Notes under the pieces: model-generated | Told to the model about the DNA's origin: nothing | Seen by the model: the letters and a program-made list of their open reading frames with translations, nothing else | Databases searched by the model: none | Assembly: GCF_000377565.1 (NCBI RefSeq) | Contig: NZ_KB898366.1 | Location: 100,906 to 164,905, forward strand | From: Rhizobium sp. 2MFCol3.1 | GTDB taxonomy: Bacteria > Pseudomonadota > Alphaproteobacteria > Rhizobiales > Rhizobiaceae | Direction: 5' to 3' | Length of the DNA: 64,000 nucleotides | Shown here: piece by piece, positions 1-8,192 of the stretch | Position numbering within the stretch: the stretch's first letter is position 1 | How the letters are laid out: each line of letters starts with the position of its first letter | Position numbers and translations under genes: made by a program

Positions 1-1
1 T

Positions 2-847
2 TCACGGGCCACTTTGGATCTCCTTTGGCATCAAGTTGGCCGGTACTGTAATCCGGTACATAGGATGCAGCCGGCCACCCGGCGTCAACGCCCGATCACC
101 CGTGCCTAGATCTATGGAGGAGATGTCAATGTACCGGCGCCAGGCATGATTATGCTTGTCGGCGAAGACGAAGAAGAGGCGTTTTGTTTTGACACTTCGG
201 CACAGAGAGAGGAGCGTCGTCAGCAGTCTCGGGCGCAGATTAGCAAGGCTCTCAAACGCCACGTCCACCTTATGAAAGCTTTCGCCCTTCGGGACTTCGT
301 CGAGCATTTCGAGAATCGCGCGTTCGGGTGAGGACATCGGCATCGGCCAGCGCCATGGGCTCTGTGCCAGTTCTGGATCATCGTCGCTGGAAAGGTCTAA
401 GTTCGCGTTCTCAACGCCAGTCGCTCCTTCGCCAAACAGGACGTTACTCCTTGTCTTTACGTCTGCCTCCGTCGGCAGCTTCGAGAGCCATTTCGGGATA
501 TTGGATCCGTACAGATAAAGGGCGAATTCGCTGCCTAGCGACAGGTAATGAGCGTGTCCCAGCAAAGAGAGAGAGCTCGCTCCACCGACATGAAATCTAT
601 GCTGCATGAGCCAGACGGCCGAGAGCACGGGTATCTTCCAGCCTCCGACGACGTCCGGGTTAGTGCCCGATGAAAACGGACGGCGGTACAGGCCCGACTT
701 GACGGGCTCGAGCCAGCCCTGTCTGACGTAGCCTGAGACGGACTGCCTCGAGATCGCGTGCCGAGTCATCCAGTCCGAATCCACCAAGAAACCAGGTGGG
801 ACTTGATGGAGAAGTTGCTTTAGCTTTGTTTCTCGTTGTCCACTCAT
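2..847 (-). CDS. AbiEi-family type IV antitoxin / transcriptional repressor
   Basis: The product resembles AbiEi antitoxins: an N-terminal winged-helix segment (VDSDWMTRHAISRQSVSGYV region) followed by a longer C-terminal domain that in this family counteracts the AbiEii nucleotidyltransferase toxin. Family members also repress their own promoter. In-frame ATGs lie at 928, 856 and 847. I chose 847 (281 aa) because a perfect TATAAT (855-860, minus strand) overlaps the 856 codon and a perfect palindrome ends at the 928 codon. The stop (2-4) overlaps a possible GTG start (3-5) in a GTGA arrangement, as expected if the toxin gene follows just outside the window. The toxin itself is not visible, so the pairing is inference. 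Confidence 0.75.
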   Translation of the reverse strand: MSGQRETKLKQLLHQVPPGFLVDSDWMTRHAISRQSVSGYVRQGWLEPVKSGLYRRPFSSGTNPDVVGGWKIPVLSAVWLMQHRFHVGGASSLSLLGHAHYLSLGSEFALYLYGSNIPKWLSKLPTEADVKTRSNVLFGEGATGVENANLDLSSDDDPELAQSPWRWPMPMSSPERAILEMLDEVPKGESFHKVDVAFESLANLRPRLLTTLLSLCRSVKTKRLFFVFADKHNHAWRRYIDISSIDLGTGDRALTPGGRLHPMYRITVPANLMPKEIQSGP

Positions 848-854
848 GGTTGAC

Positions 855-927
855 ATTATAGCATGAAAATAAAGTCCATGCGAGCCCGACTTTATTGAGG
901 TGCGAATCTGTCTATTATTAATAGACA
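855..927 (-). promoter_or_regulatory. Promoter with two palindromic operators for the AbiEi gene
   Basis: A perfect -10 hexamer TATAAT lies at 855-860 on the minus strand. Just upstream is a perfect 9-bp inverted repeat, AATAAAGTC (868-876) and GACTTTATT (888-896), spanning the -35 zone. Further up is a perfect 19-bp palindrome, TGTCTATTA-t-TAATAGACA (909-927). AbiEi proteins are known to autoregulate by binding inverted repeats, so these are good operator candidates. If this -10 is used, the mRNA would start close to the ATG at 847 and be nearly leaderless. Confidence 0.55.
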
Positions 928-1034
928 TTCGGCTTCAATCTCAAAGCCGTTATTAGGTGAAAACTGCTCATCCCGCGCCAGGGCCGGAACGGACTCCATG
1001 AAGTCGGTCAGGCGAGCAGAGGCGGCAAATCGGA

Positions 1035-1262
1035 CTAGTCGCCGGATTTCGTGATACGAACACCGACTCCATTTTCGAATAGGAATTCCAGACCTGCCGC
1101 TTCAAATGCTAGTTGGATTGCCTTCAACGTCGCAGTGTGCCCGGTTTTTCCGCCTTCAATGCGCGTTACTGTAGCCGGAGTAACACCAGCCGCTTTCGCA
1201 AGATCTCTCACACCCCATTTCAGTGCCGCGCGAGCCATACGAATTTGATCCCCTGTTATCAT
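1035..1262 (-). CDS. Small XRE-family helix-turn-helix regulator
   Basis: A 75-residue protein made almost entirely of one XRE/Cro-type HTH: helices in the MARAALKWGVRDLAKAAG segment and recognition helix TPATVTRIEGG at about residues 28-38. Such one-domain proteins are common in rhizobia and bind DNA as dimers; the target is unknown. The ATG at 1262 directly follows a TATAAT sequence (1263-1268, minus strand) and no Shine-Dalgarno is evident, so a leaderless transcript or a different promoter is possible. It is separated from the AbiEi gene by about 190 bp and probably transcribed independently. Confidence 0.8.
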   Translation of the reverse strand: MITGDQIRMARAALKWGVRDLAKAAGVTPATVTRIEGGKTGHTATLKAIQLAFEAAGLEFLFENGVGVRITKSGD

Positions 1263-1385
1263 ATTATAACCTTGACATCATAATTAATTGCTTCAGACTC
1301 CTTATTTGCTGTCGCACGACGGTCAAGAGAGGAGCTGCAATCCTCGCTTGACCTAACCACAATCTAGCTATCAGGAGCTTAGATC

Positions 1386-1532
1386 ATGGCTGATTCTGAG
1401 AATAGCAGAAGTTTGCGCGCAATCACTCGCCGAAAACTCCCCTATATACTCGCGACGTTTTCATCGGCTTTCGGAGCATCAAGTTCATGTAGTTTTATCG
1501 GAGCCGAGGAACACGCAAATGACTGGTTCTGA
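1386..1532 (+). CDS. Small hypothetical ORF, possibly a decayed paralogue of the next gene
   Basis: This 48-codon reading frame has a good ribosome binding site (AGGAGC ending about 9 nt before the ATG). Its start, with an acidic head and a twin-arginine-like ITRRKL segment, resembles the twin-arginine head of the downstream protein. It overlaps the first 14 bases of that gene. It may be a leader peptide or the truncated remnant of a duplicated member of the same family. No function can be assigned. Confidence 0.35.
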   Translation: MADSENSRSLRAITRRKLPYILATFSSAFGASSSCSFIGAEEHANDWF

Positions 1533-2142
1533 ACACACTATTGAGGCAACGCGCCGGAGCCTATTGGCCGGTGCCGCCGCATCGATCATCAAGGCCCAGG
1601 GAGTGGTCCAACCTGCATGGGTTGGGAATAGTGCGGATCCCGCGGTGGCTTTATGGCGTGATTGGCTGACGGCGCACAGATCGTTCCGCGACGCCTGTCG
1701 TCGGCAGCAAAGGCTCGAGACAGAAATGCTCCGCGAGTTTGGCAGTTTCCCACGGGTGCAAATCGCCCTTTTCGAGGGCGATGGTTTCATCTGGGCCTAC
1801 ACCGCTGACGAAATCAACTGCCTATTGTCAGACCCCAAACAGGGGGGCATGCTTCGGACGACTCTGGCTGAACTAGCGGCACGGCATGCTGACTGGGATA
1901 GAGTGGCACTTCGCATCGGATACTCCAAAGCCCAGCACGATGAAGCGGAAACCGCTAAAGCAGAAGACGAATTATCCGAGGCGCTATGGAACGCCGCGCC
2001 CCAATCTTTCGCCGGCATCGCGGCGAAACTGCATTGTGTTCTGGAGACGGAAGATCCAGGCTCGGGCTTGCAGGAAGCACCGTGGCCGCAGCTACGAGCT
2101 ATTCTCGCTGATCTTATCCAGATCGCGGTGCCGGACGATTGA
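1519..2142 (+). CDS. Hypothetical protein with Tat-like N-terminus
   Basis: A 207-residue protein that starts with a twin-arginine-like segment (ATRRSLLAGAAASIIKA, about residues 10-26). The rest is soluble and rich in Trp, Ala and Glu (WRDWLTAHRSFRDACRR, ALWNAAPQSFAGIAAKL). Proteins of this shape are frequent in rhizobia, often as scattered paralogues, but I recognise no catalytic domain. Codon use looks normal for the replicon. A hairpin-forming inverted repeat follows the stop by about 25 bp. Confidence 0.65.
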   Translation: MTGSEHTIEATRRSLLAGAAASIIKAQGVVQPAWVGNSADPAVALWRDWLTAHRSFRDACRRQQRLETEMLREFGSFPRVQIALFEGDGFIWAYTADEINCLLSDPKQGGMLRTTLAELAARHADWDRVALRIGYSKAQHDEAETAKAEDELSEALWNAAPQSFAGIAAKLHCVLETEDPGSGLQEAPWPQLRAILADLIQIAVPDD

Positions 2143-2167
2143 TTGTCGCGTGTACGACGTGCGCGCG

Positions 2168-2206
2168 TTAATTAAGCGCGCTTACCTAAGCTCAGCGCTT
2201 AATTAA
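2168..2206. repeat. Nested perfect inverted repeat (TTAATTAAGCGC arms)
   Basis: Arms TTAATTAAGCGC (2168-2179) and GCGCTTAATTAA (2195-2206) are exact complements. The spacer itself contains a small hairpin, GCTTA-CC-TAAGC (2180-2191). The element sits directly after a coding sequence but no T-run follows, so it is a poor intrinsic terminator. It could be a protein-binding site or a cruciform. Confidence 0.5.
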
Positions 2207-2304
2207 ATGACATGCTTCTTGCTTAAATAAGGTTATGTCTGCTTCCCAATTCAAACATCGCTTGGTCGTTTCGTCGAAACGATCTGTCAGCGAAATAGGA
2301 AGCT

Positions 2305-2647
2305 TGGCTGGACTTTTTCCTGGCCGGTGTGGCGGATACTGCCAATCAAGCGTTTGAAGCTACGACCTAGATCGCCGAACTTTTCAAGGAAGATCGGGAA
2401 AGGATCACAATGGAGAGTGATAGAGTTCGCATTCACGAAGTTTTCCAGCAGAACCCTTTTCACACGGCGAACCATATTGTTCAGATAAAGGCCTGTCCGC
2501 ACCAACGGTCAACGCTGCACTCGCCGATCTGGAGCGATTGGGCATCGTTGATAAGGTCACCGGCTGCAACGTGGCCGCGTGTTCAGTTATCGCCGATATC
2601 TCGCAATTCTCAGTGAAGGCACCGGTCCCATACCTATCAGTTCATGA
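2305..2647 (+). pseudogene. 3' remnant of a Fic-family gene
   Basis: Read in two frames, this stretch encodes the C-terminal end of a Fic protein. WLDFFLAGVADTANQAFEAT comes first (from 2305), then an in-frame TAG, then IAELFKEDRERIT, a helix-turn-helix-like SAPTVNAALADLERLGIV segment, and after a one-base shift near 2563 LQRGRVFSYRRYLAILSEG up to the TGA at 2645-2647. The Fic catalytic core (HPFxDGNGR) is missing upstream, and the reading frame has both a nonsense codon and a frameshift. It is therefore a dead fragment. It belongs to a different Fic subgroup from the broken gene at 53743-54842. Confidence 0.7.
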
Positions 2648-2849
2648 AGATAGATGAGCCGAAGGTTCGATTCCCCTCAAGAGCACCAGGCTATGTGATT
2701 CATTTCCGGCAAGACCAGCAGGCACATCAGAGTAATCGCTGGTATCGGCTGTCTATAAGAGTAGATATGTGCAATCGTGTTAGGCATGCATTGGAGCGTC
2801 TCCAAGCGGCAGCGAGCCAAGACGGAAATAGCCACGCCGACTCGCTCCG
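2648..2849. other. Gene-free stretch beyond the Fic remnant
   Basis: About 200 bp between the Fic fragment and the end of the amidase gene. No convincing reading frame is visible. The only notable element is a short run resembling the T-arm and CCA end of a tRNA (about 2661-2688), which does not fold properly. Confidence 0.4.
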
Positions 2850-3806
2850 TTACGAGTCTCTGGCACTTTGTGCGACCAAAGCCTTGGGAATCATCACATG
2901 GGCACCCTTCTTCACGTTCACGACCTGCGTGATGCGTAGATCGGCAGCCATGCTGCAAAGGCTGTAGGCCTGTACCGACGTCAGATGCGTTCTTTCGACG
3001 ATCATTTGGATCGAAGAGCGAAGGGCGGTCTGCACTGCTTGTTGCAAGTCCTCGTCAAACGCCATGACGATCAGGTGATCGGCGGTCTCGGCGTAGGGCA
3101 TTGCAAGCTCTGCGCCGCTGACGACATCGATCTTGAATGTTCCGCTCAGTCCGGTCTCGACGGCGGTCAGGCAGACCTCGCCGTCTCCCTGCGACGCGTG
3201 GCCGTCGCCGGCCGAGAATAAAGCGCCTTCGACGGAGACAGGCAGATAGAGGATCGAGCCGGCAGTCAGCTCGCGATTATCCATGTTGCCGCCGAAATAG
3301 CCCGGAATGATCGAGGTCAGGCAACCATCTTCTGGTTTCGGGGCGGTAGCCATGACCCCGAAAAAGGGTCGTGCCGGCATCATCATGCCCCAAGGTGTGC
3401 TGATGGTGCCGGCCTCGCGGTCAATGCTCAGATGCAGGGTTTCATCTTGCGTGAAATCATGCGGCAGCGCGCCCTTGCCTGGCCTCACGATATTGAAACC
3501 CCAATCATCCCGAAGCCTGACATCAAGGATCTCGACACGCAAGGCGTCACCAGGCTTGGCGCCGCGGACATGGATTGGGCCGGTCATTATGTGGGGGCCG
3601 GGCGATGGCGCCAGCGCCTCGTGGATCGCCTGCAATTCCGGCCGGACCGAATGGGTGGGGTTGCGCGAGGCCTCGGAAGGCGACCCGCTGACGCTATGGA
3701 TCGTCACGGTGTCGCCGGGATCGATCTCGATCACTGGCCGACGGCGCGCATCGAGGTGGCCCCAATGCACGGTGTCTGGTGTGGGGAAGACGTCGTAATG
3801 GGGCAT
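2850..3806 (-). CDS. Acetamidase/formamidase family protein
   Basis: A 318-residue member of the FmdA/AmdA family, which hydrolyses short amides to ammonia and the carboxylic acid. Recognisable family segments are the N-terminal VHWGHLDARRRPVIEIDPGD, the GAKPGDALRVEILDV motif, the GYFGGNMD loop (about 170-177) and the FSAGDGHASQGDGEV metal-site region (about 197-211). It is the last gene of the seven-gene operon that runs from 9239 down to here, and starts 6 bp after the DUF3830 gene. In this context it probably removes the terminal amide left after ring opening by the operon's amidohydrolase. Confidence 0.85.
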   Translation of the reverse strand: MPHYDVFPTPDTVHWGHLDARRRPVIEIDPGDTVTIHSVSGSPSEASRNPTHSVRPELQAIHEALAPSPGPHIMTGPIHVRGAKPGDALRVEILDVRLRDDWGFNIVRPGKGALPHDFTQDETLHLSIDREAGTISTPWGMMMPARPFFGVMATAPKPEDGCLTSIIPGYFGGNMDNRELTAGSILYLPVSVEGALFSAGDGHASQGDGEVCLTAVETGLSGTFKIDVVSGAELAMPYAETADHLIVMAFDEDLQQAVQTALRSSIQMIVERTHLTSVQAYSLCSMAADLRITQVVNVKKGAHVMIPKALVAQSARDS

Positions 3807-3812
3807 GCTGGA

Positions 3813-4226
3813 TCAGGCCAGTTCGAAGCGGATGGATTGCGCACCTTCCCAGAGCGTCAGGTTGCCGAGCGTTTTCAGGTTCTCGAGGCCCGACGTCAGG
3901 GTGATGAAGTGATTGCCGGCAAGCTGGCCCATTTTGGAGGAGAAGTCCACGCCGCCATAGGCAAGCAGAATCTCCGTCTCGCTGATGCCGCCAGGATAGA
4001 GGATGATGTGGCCGGGGGCCGGATGACTGGTGTGGTTCTCGTAACCGACGCCGAAGTCTTCGTCGCCGAGCGGCACCCAAACGCCTTCACCGCTCCAGCG
4101 GACGTGCACGATCTTGCTCTCATAGGGCAGGCGCTTGAGGAAGGCAGCGCAAGTCTTCGGCGCATCCTCCGTCTCCAGGCGGGCGTCGAAGGTAAAAGGG
4201 CCGGCGGTGATCTTGAGCTTGGTCAT
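3813..4226 (-). CDS. DUF3830 family protein (cyclophilin-like fold)
   Basis: A 137-residue protein matching the DUF3830 family, predicted to have a cyclophilin-like beta-barrel. I chose the ATG at 4226 because an AGGAA ribosome binding site precedes it by about 5 nt; an upstream ATG at 4241 lacks one. DUF3830 genes commonly sit with ABC uptake and amidohydrolase genes, but their biochemical role is not established. The position between the ABC permease and the amidase points to processing of the imported compound. Confidence 0.75.
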   Translation of the reverse strand: MTKLKITAGPFTFDARLETEDAPKTCAAFLKRLPYESKIVHVRWSGEGVWVPLGDEDFGVGYENHTSHPAPGHIILYPGGISETEILLAYGGVDFSSKMGQLAGNHFITLTSGLENLKTLGNLTLWEGAQSIRFELA

Positions 4227-4269
4227 TGCTGTTCCTGTCAATGGGAAAGAGTAAGGGCCAGCGGGCGTA

Positions 4270-5046
4270 TCAGCCGCCAGCGGAAAAATTGTCGCCGCGT
4301 CTGGCCCAGCCGGTAACGCGCCCCTCGATTACCGAGAAGACCACGTACAGCGCGACACCAAGCGCCGCCAGAATGAACAGGCCGGCGAAGACCAGCGGCA
4401 CGTCGAAGCTGGAGCTCGCGATCATCATCACATTGCCGATCCCCCGGTTGGAAGCGACGGTTTCGGAAATGACGGTGCCGACAAAGGCGAGGGTGGCCGC
4501 GACCTTCAGCGATGCGAAGAAATACGGCATGGTGCGCGGCAGCCCGATATTCCAGAGAATCTCGAGCTTCGTCGCCTTCAATGTCCGCATGACGTCCTGC
4601 AGTTCCGGCTCGGTCGAGGCGAGACCGGCGGCGACATTGACGACAATTGGGAAGACGCACATCACCATGGCCGTTAGCACGGCGGGAACGGTGCCAGAGC
4701 CGAACCAGAGCACGAGGATCGGCACGATCGCGACCTTCGGGATGGACGAAAAGCCGACGAGCAGCGGATAGGCGACATCATAGGCAAGCCGCGACGAGCC
4801 GATCAACATACCGAGCGCCAGCCCAAGGATGATGCCAAGGCCGAGACCAAGCAGCGTCGTATAGATCGTCTGGATAGTGTGCGGCCAAATGGCCGGGAAC
4901 TGAGTAAAGAGCGTTACGAGCACCTGGCTCGGGCGCGGCAAGACAAGATCCGAGACGTTGAAGGCGAGGCATATGACCTCCCAAAGCACGAAGAAGCCGA
5001 CGATGCAGGTGGCGGAGAGGATCTGGCGTTTGGCGGCGGCTGTCAT
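4270..5046 (-). CDS. ABC transporter permease (SsuC/TauC-ThiX type)
   Basis: A 258-residue inner-membrane permease with about six hydrophobic helices and a BPD_transp_1 coupling segment (ELQDVMRTLKATKLEILWNIGLP region, about 150-170). Family members partner NMT1/THI5-like binding proteins for small organic solutes such as sulfonates, pyrimidines or hydantoin-like compounds. The ATG at 5046 overlaps the ATPase stop codon by 4 bp (ATGA), so translation is coupled. Confidence 0.88.
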   Translation of the reverse strand: MTAAAKRQILSATCIVGFFVLWEVICLAFNVSDLVLPRPSQVLVTLFTQFPAIWPHTIQTIYTTLLGLGLGIILGLALGMLIGSSRLAYDVAYPLLVGFSSIPKVAIVPILVLWFGSGTVPAVLTAMVMCVFPIVVNVAAGLASTEPELQDVMRTLKATKLEILWNIGLPRTMPYFFASLKVAATLAFVGTVISETVASNRGIGNVMMIASSSFDVPLVFAGLFILAALGVALYVVFSVIEGRVTGWARRGDNFSAGG

Positions 5047-5882
5047 GACTGCACCTCGTTGACGGCGCGTGCGGCGACGATGCGCTCGCGGAGCCTTTGC
5101 GTCAGGGACACGAATTCGGGCTGGAAGGAGACGTCGATGGTCCGTGGACGGGCGAAGGGAACGATGCTGTCCTCGATGATGCGGCCCGGCCGCGCCTGCA
5201 TCACGCAGATGCGGGTCGCGAGATAGGCGGCTTCCTTCAGGTCGTGGGTGACGAGAACGACGGTTGGGCGCCGTTCGATCCAGAGCGTCTGCATGATCTC
5301 CCACAGTTCCTCGCGGGTGAACTGGTCGAGCGCGCCGAAAGGCTCATCCAGAAGCAGAAGTGTCGGGTCATGGATCAACGCGCGGCAAAGCGAGGCGCGC
5401 TGCTGCATGCCGCCCGAGAGCTGCCAGGGGAATTTATCACCAAAGCCCGAGAGACCGACCTTGGAGAGCAGCGCTTCGGCGCGATCGCGGTATTCGCCCT
5501 TCTTTTTTCTGGCATAGCCATGCTTGAACGGCGCAACGATCTTCAGCGGCATCATCACATTGTCGCGGATGTTGAGCCAGGGCAGCAGGGTCGGGTTCTG
5601 GAAGGCCATGCCGATCCTGACCTCGTTCGCGCCGATCTCGCGACCGGTTACGAAAATATTGCCCTTCGATGGCGAGAGCGTGCCGGCAACGAGTTTCAGA
5701 ATCGTCGACTTGCCGCAGCCGGACGGGCCGACGAGGGCGACGAACTCACCGTTCTCGATCCTGAGCGACGTCTCCGCCAGCGCCACCGTCTTGTTCTTCT
5801 CGCCACCGAAAGTGACGTTCACTCTTTCCAGATCGATCACGGGATTGCCGGGGACGACCCCGGTTGCGAGAGGTTGGTTCAT
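5043..5882 (-). CDS. ABC transporter ATP-binding protein (SsuB/TauB type)
   Basis: A 279-residue ATPase with Walker A GPSGCGKST (about 53-61), Q-loop in AFQNPTLLPW, signature LSGGMQQR, Walker B LLLLDEPFGALD and the switch histidine in LVTHDLKEA. It energises the permease encoded immediately downstream. The insert rich in Lys and Arg (HGYARKKKGEYRDRAE) between Q-loop and signature is slightly longer than usual. The start at 5882 lies 5 bp beyond the amidohydrolase stop. Confidence 0.9.
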   Translation of the reverse strand: MNQPLATGVVPGNPVIDLERVNVTFGGEKNKTVALAETSLRIENGEFVALVGPSGCGKSTILKLVAGTLSPSKGNIFVTGREIGANEVRIGMAFQNPTLLPWLNIRDNVMMPLKIVAPFKHGYARKKKGEYRDRAEALLSKVGLSGFGDKFPWQLSGGMQQRASLCRALIHDPTLLLLDEPFGALDQFTREELWEIMQTLWIERRPTVVLVTHDLKEAAYLATRICVMQARPGRIIEDSIVPFARPRTIDVSFQPEFVSLTQRLRERIVAARAVNEVQS

Positions 5883-5887
5883 GGCGA

Positions 5888-7321
5888 TCAGCCCTTCCTG
5901 GGCGCTGTCACGGCGGCCATGGTCTGGTCGGCGTTGCGAACGTCCGGTGCCGGCATTTGCTGGATCGCATGAACCGAACGGCCCCAACCCTTGGCGCTGT
6001 CCTGCAGCGTACGGTCCTTCATCGCGAAGCGACCGCGCACGATGGTGTGGATCGGAAGCGCCGTTGCCTTCATCCCGTGCCAGGGCGAGATTTTCGCCGT
6101 CGACTGGATCTGCGCGTCGTCGATCGTCCACTCGCGGTTGGTGTCGACGATCGCGAGATCGGCGTCCGAACCCACCATCAGCGCACCCTTTGTCGGGTAA
6201 AGGCCCCAGCACTTGGCGGGCTTCTCGGCGCTCCAGCGCACATAGTCGGACAGACTTGCCCCTCGACGCTCAAGCTCGGTCAGCATCAGCGGCATCTGTG
6301 TTTCGACGCCAGGGAAGCCGCAATCGACAGTCCAGATGTCCTCGCGGGTCTTTTCCTCGATCGAATGGGGAGCGTGGTCGGTGGCGATCATGTCGATCGT
6401 GCCGTCGGCAAGCGCCTGCCAGATCGGATCCTGGTTTTCGGCCTCGCGCACCGGCGGGTTGACGCGGATGACGCCACGCTTCGCCTCGTAATCATCGGCG
6501 GACAGAAGGAGATATTGCGGGCAGGTCTCGCCGGTAATATCGGCACCACGCGCCTTCGCCTCTGCCAGCGGCCGAAGCTCGGCGGCGGACGAGATGTGGA
6601 GGATATGGATACGCGCGCCCGTCCATTCCGCAAGGATGGCGGCGCGGGCAACGGCTTCCGCCGCCACGACGGCCGGGCGGGCGGCGAGGTGGGCCAGAGG
6701 ATCGGTGCGGCCCATGGCGCGCAACCGGGCCTCGCGGCGCTCCATGATCGAATTTGTCTCGGCGTGCAGCGAAATGCGCTTGCCGGTCGGCGCAACGATC
6801 TCGAAGAGTTCGAGCATGGCGCCCGTCGTCGGCGAGGGGATGCGGCCGAACGTGTTGCCCATGTAGCATTTGAAGCCGATGACGCCGCCCTCGATCAGTT
6901 CGCCGATATTCGGCAGGCTGTCTTCGCCGAGCACGGCGTACAGGCCATAGTCGACATGGGCCTTGGCGCCGGCGATCGCATGCTTTTCGGCCAGCGATGT
7001 GGCATCGGAGATCGCTGGCAGCGTGTTCGGCATGTCGAAGACGGTGGTGACGCCGCCGAAAGCCGCCGCCGCCGTGCCGCTCGCAAAATCCTCCTTCTGC
7101 GGATAGCCGGGGTCGCGGAAGTGCACATGGACGTCGATCGCGCCGGGCAAGATATGGAGACCGGTCGCATCCAGACTGTCCTTGGCCTCGGGCATCGCAT
7201 CCTTCTCGCCGATCGCGAGGATCTTGCCATCCTTGATGGCGATGCTCGCCAGATACTGGGTGTCGGGGGTGACGATCGTGCCGCCATGGACGACGAGGTC
7301 TGCAATGATCTCGGTGGTCAT
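5888..7321 (-). CDS. Allantoinase/hydantoinase-like cyclic amidohydrolase
   Basis: A 477-residue member of the dihydroorotase-allantoinase-hydantoinase group, enzymes that hydrolyse cyclic amides at a metal centre. Visible metal-site motifs are DVHVHFRDPG (about 60-69), the lysine in VIGFKCYMGN (about 152), SLHAET, HILHIS and TDHAPH. The ATG at 7321 follows AAGGAG with normal spacing. In the operon it sits between the SDR gene and the ABC ATPase gene. Allantoin, hydantoin, dihydropyrimidine or a related ring is a plausible substrate; the sequence alone does not separate these. Confidence 0.85.
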   Translation of the reverse strand: MTTEIIADLVVHGGTIVTPDTQYLASIAIKDGKILAIGEKDAMPEAKDSLDATGLHILPGAIDVHVHFRDPGYPQKEDFASGTAAAAFGGVTTVFDMPNTLPAISDATSLAEKHAIAGAKAHVDYGLYAVLGEDSLPNIGELIEGGVIGFKCYMGNTFGRIPSPTTGAMLELFEIVAPTGKRISLHAETNSIMERREARLRAMGRTDPLAHLAARPAVVAAEAVARAAILAEWTGARIHILHISSAAELRPLAEAKARGADITGETCPQYLLLSADDYEAKRGVIRVNPPVREAENQDPIWQALADGTIDMIATDHAPHSIEEKTREDIWTVDCGFPGVETQMPLMLTELERRGASLSDYVRWSAEKPAKCWGLYPTKGALMVGSDADLAIVDTNREWTIDDAQIQSTAKISPWHGMKATALPIHTIVRGRFAMKDRTLQDSAKGWGRSVHAIQQMPAPDVRNADQTMAAVTAPRKG

Positions 7322-7332
7322 CTCATATCTCC

Positions 7333-8124
7333 TTAAAGGGCAGCCCAGCCGCCATCGACGGGCAGGTCGACGCCGGTGATCTGGCGCGAGACGTCGCTGG
7401 CGAGGAACAGGCAAGCATTGGCGACATCGTCGTCGACGGTGATGCGCTTCAGCGCGTAGTCTTCCGCATGGCGATTTGCTGCCTCTTCCTCCGTGATGCC
7501 GAGTTTCAGCGCCATGGTCTTGCAGACCTTGTCGCGGAAACGGGGGCCATCGACCATGCCTGGGGCGACGCAGTTGACGTTGATGTTGTGCTGGCCGACC
7601 TCGAGCGCGAAGCTCTTGGTAATCCCGCGTAGGCCCCATTTGGAGGCGGAATAGGCGAGGCGGCCGGCGCGCCCCTTCATGCCGAAGGTGCCCCCGACAT
7701 TGACGACCTTGCCGTAGCTGTTCTCGATCATCGACGGCAGAACCGCGCGGATCGTGTGGAAACAGCCGTTCATGTTGAGCGTGACTATGTCGTCGAATTC
7801 TTCCGGTGTTGTCTCGACGCCGGTTTTGCCCATCGGGCCGGAGCCGCCGGCGACATTGACGAGGACGTCGATACGGCCGAAGGCTTCAACGGTCTTCAGG
7901 GCGGCGGCGTCACATTGTCCGGCGTCTGTCAGGTCGCATCCGATAACGACAACGGCACAGCCTTTGGACCGGGCTTCCTCCGCGACTGGCCCGATCGCTG
8001 CCGTATCACGGCCGACGAGAGCGAGCTTCGCGCCTTCATTGGCAAAGGCAAGCGTGATGGCCGCGCCCATTCCCTTGGCGGGGCCCGTGATGAACACGAC
8101 TTTATCCTTCAGCATCAGGTCCAT
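7333..8124 (-). CDS. SDR family NAD(P)-dependent oxidoreductase
   Basis: A 263-residue classical short-chain dehydrogenase. The cofactor motif TGPAKGMG (about 14-21) is a variant of TGxxxGIG. NVAG and the catalytic YSASK (about 158-162) with its upstream Gly-Gly-Thr segment are present; the usual serine of the triad appears replaced in the VNVGGTFG region. It probably oxidises or reduces a carbonyl or hydroxyl on the compound imported by the flanking ABC system. The gene lies 68 bp downstream of the solute-binding protein gene and 11 bp before the amidohydrolase. Confidence 0.85.
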   Translation of the reverse strand: MDLMLKDKVVFITGPAKGMGAAITLAFANEGAKLALVGRDTAAIGPVAEEARSKGCAVVVIGCDLTDAGQCDAAALKTVEAFGRIDVLVNVAGGSGPMGKTGVETTPEEFDDIVTLNMNGCFHTIRAVLPSMIENSYGKVVNVGGTFGMKGRAGRLAYSASKWGLRGITKSFALEVGQHNINVNCVAPGMVDGPRFRDKVCKTMALKLGITEEEAANRHAEDYALKRITVDDDVANACLFLASDVSRQITGVDLPVDGGWAAL

Positions 8125-8192
8125 GATGTTGTTTCCGTTATTTCAACTGTGATGGGAGGGGCGGCGCGCTGGCGCCGCCGTCATTGGGTGGC

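Noticed and set aside
2661..2688. tRNA 3'-end-like sequence (GGTTCGATTCC followed by GAGCACCA), possible attachment site
   Set aside because: The T-stem has two mismatches, there is no matching acceptor strand or body nearby, and no integrase is present.
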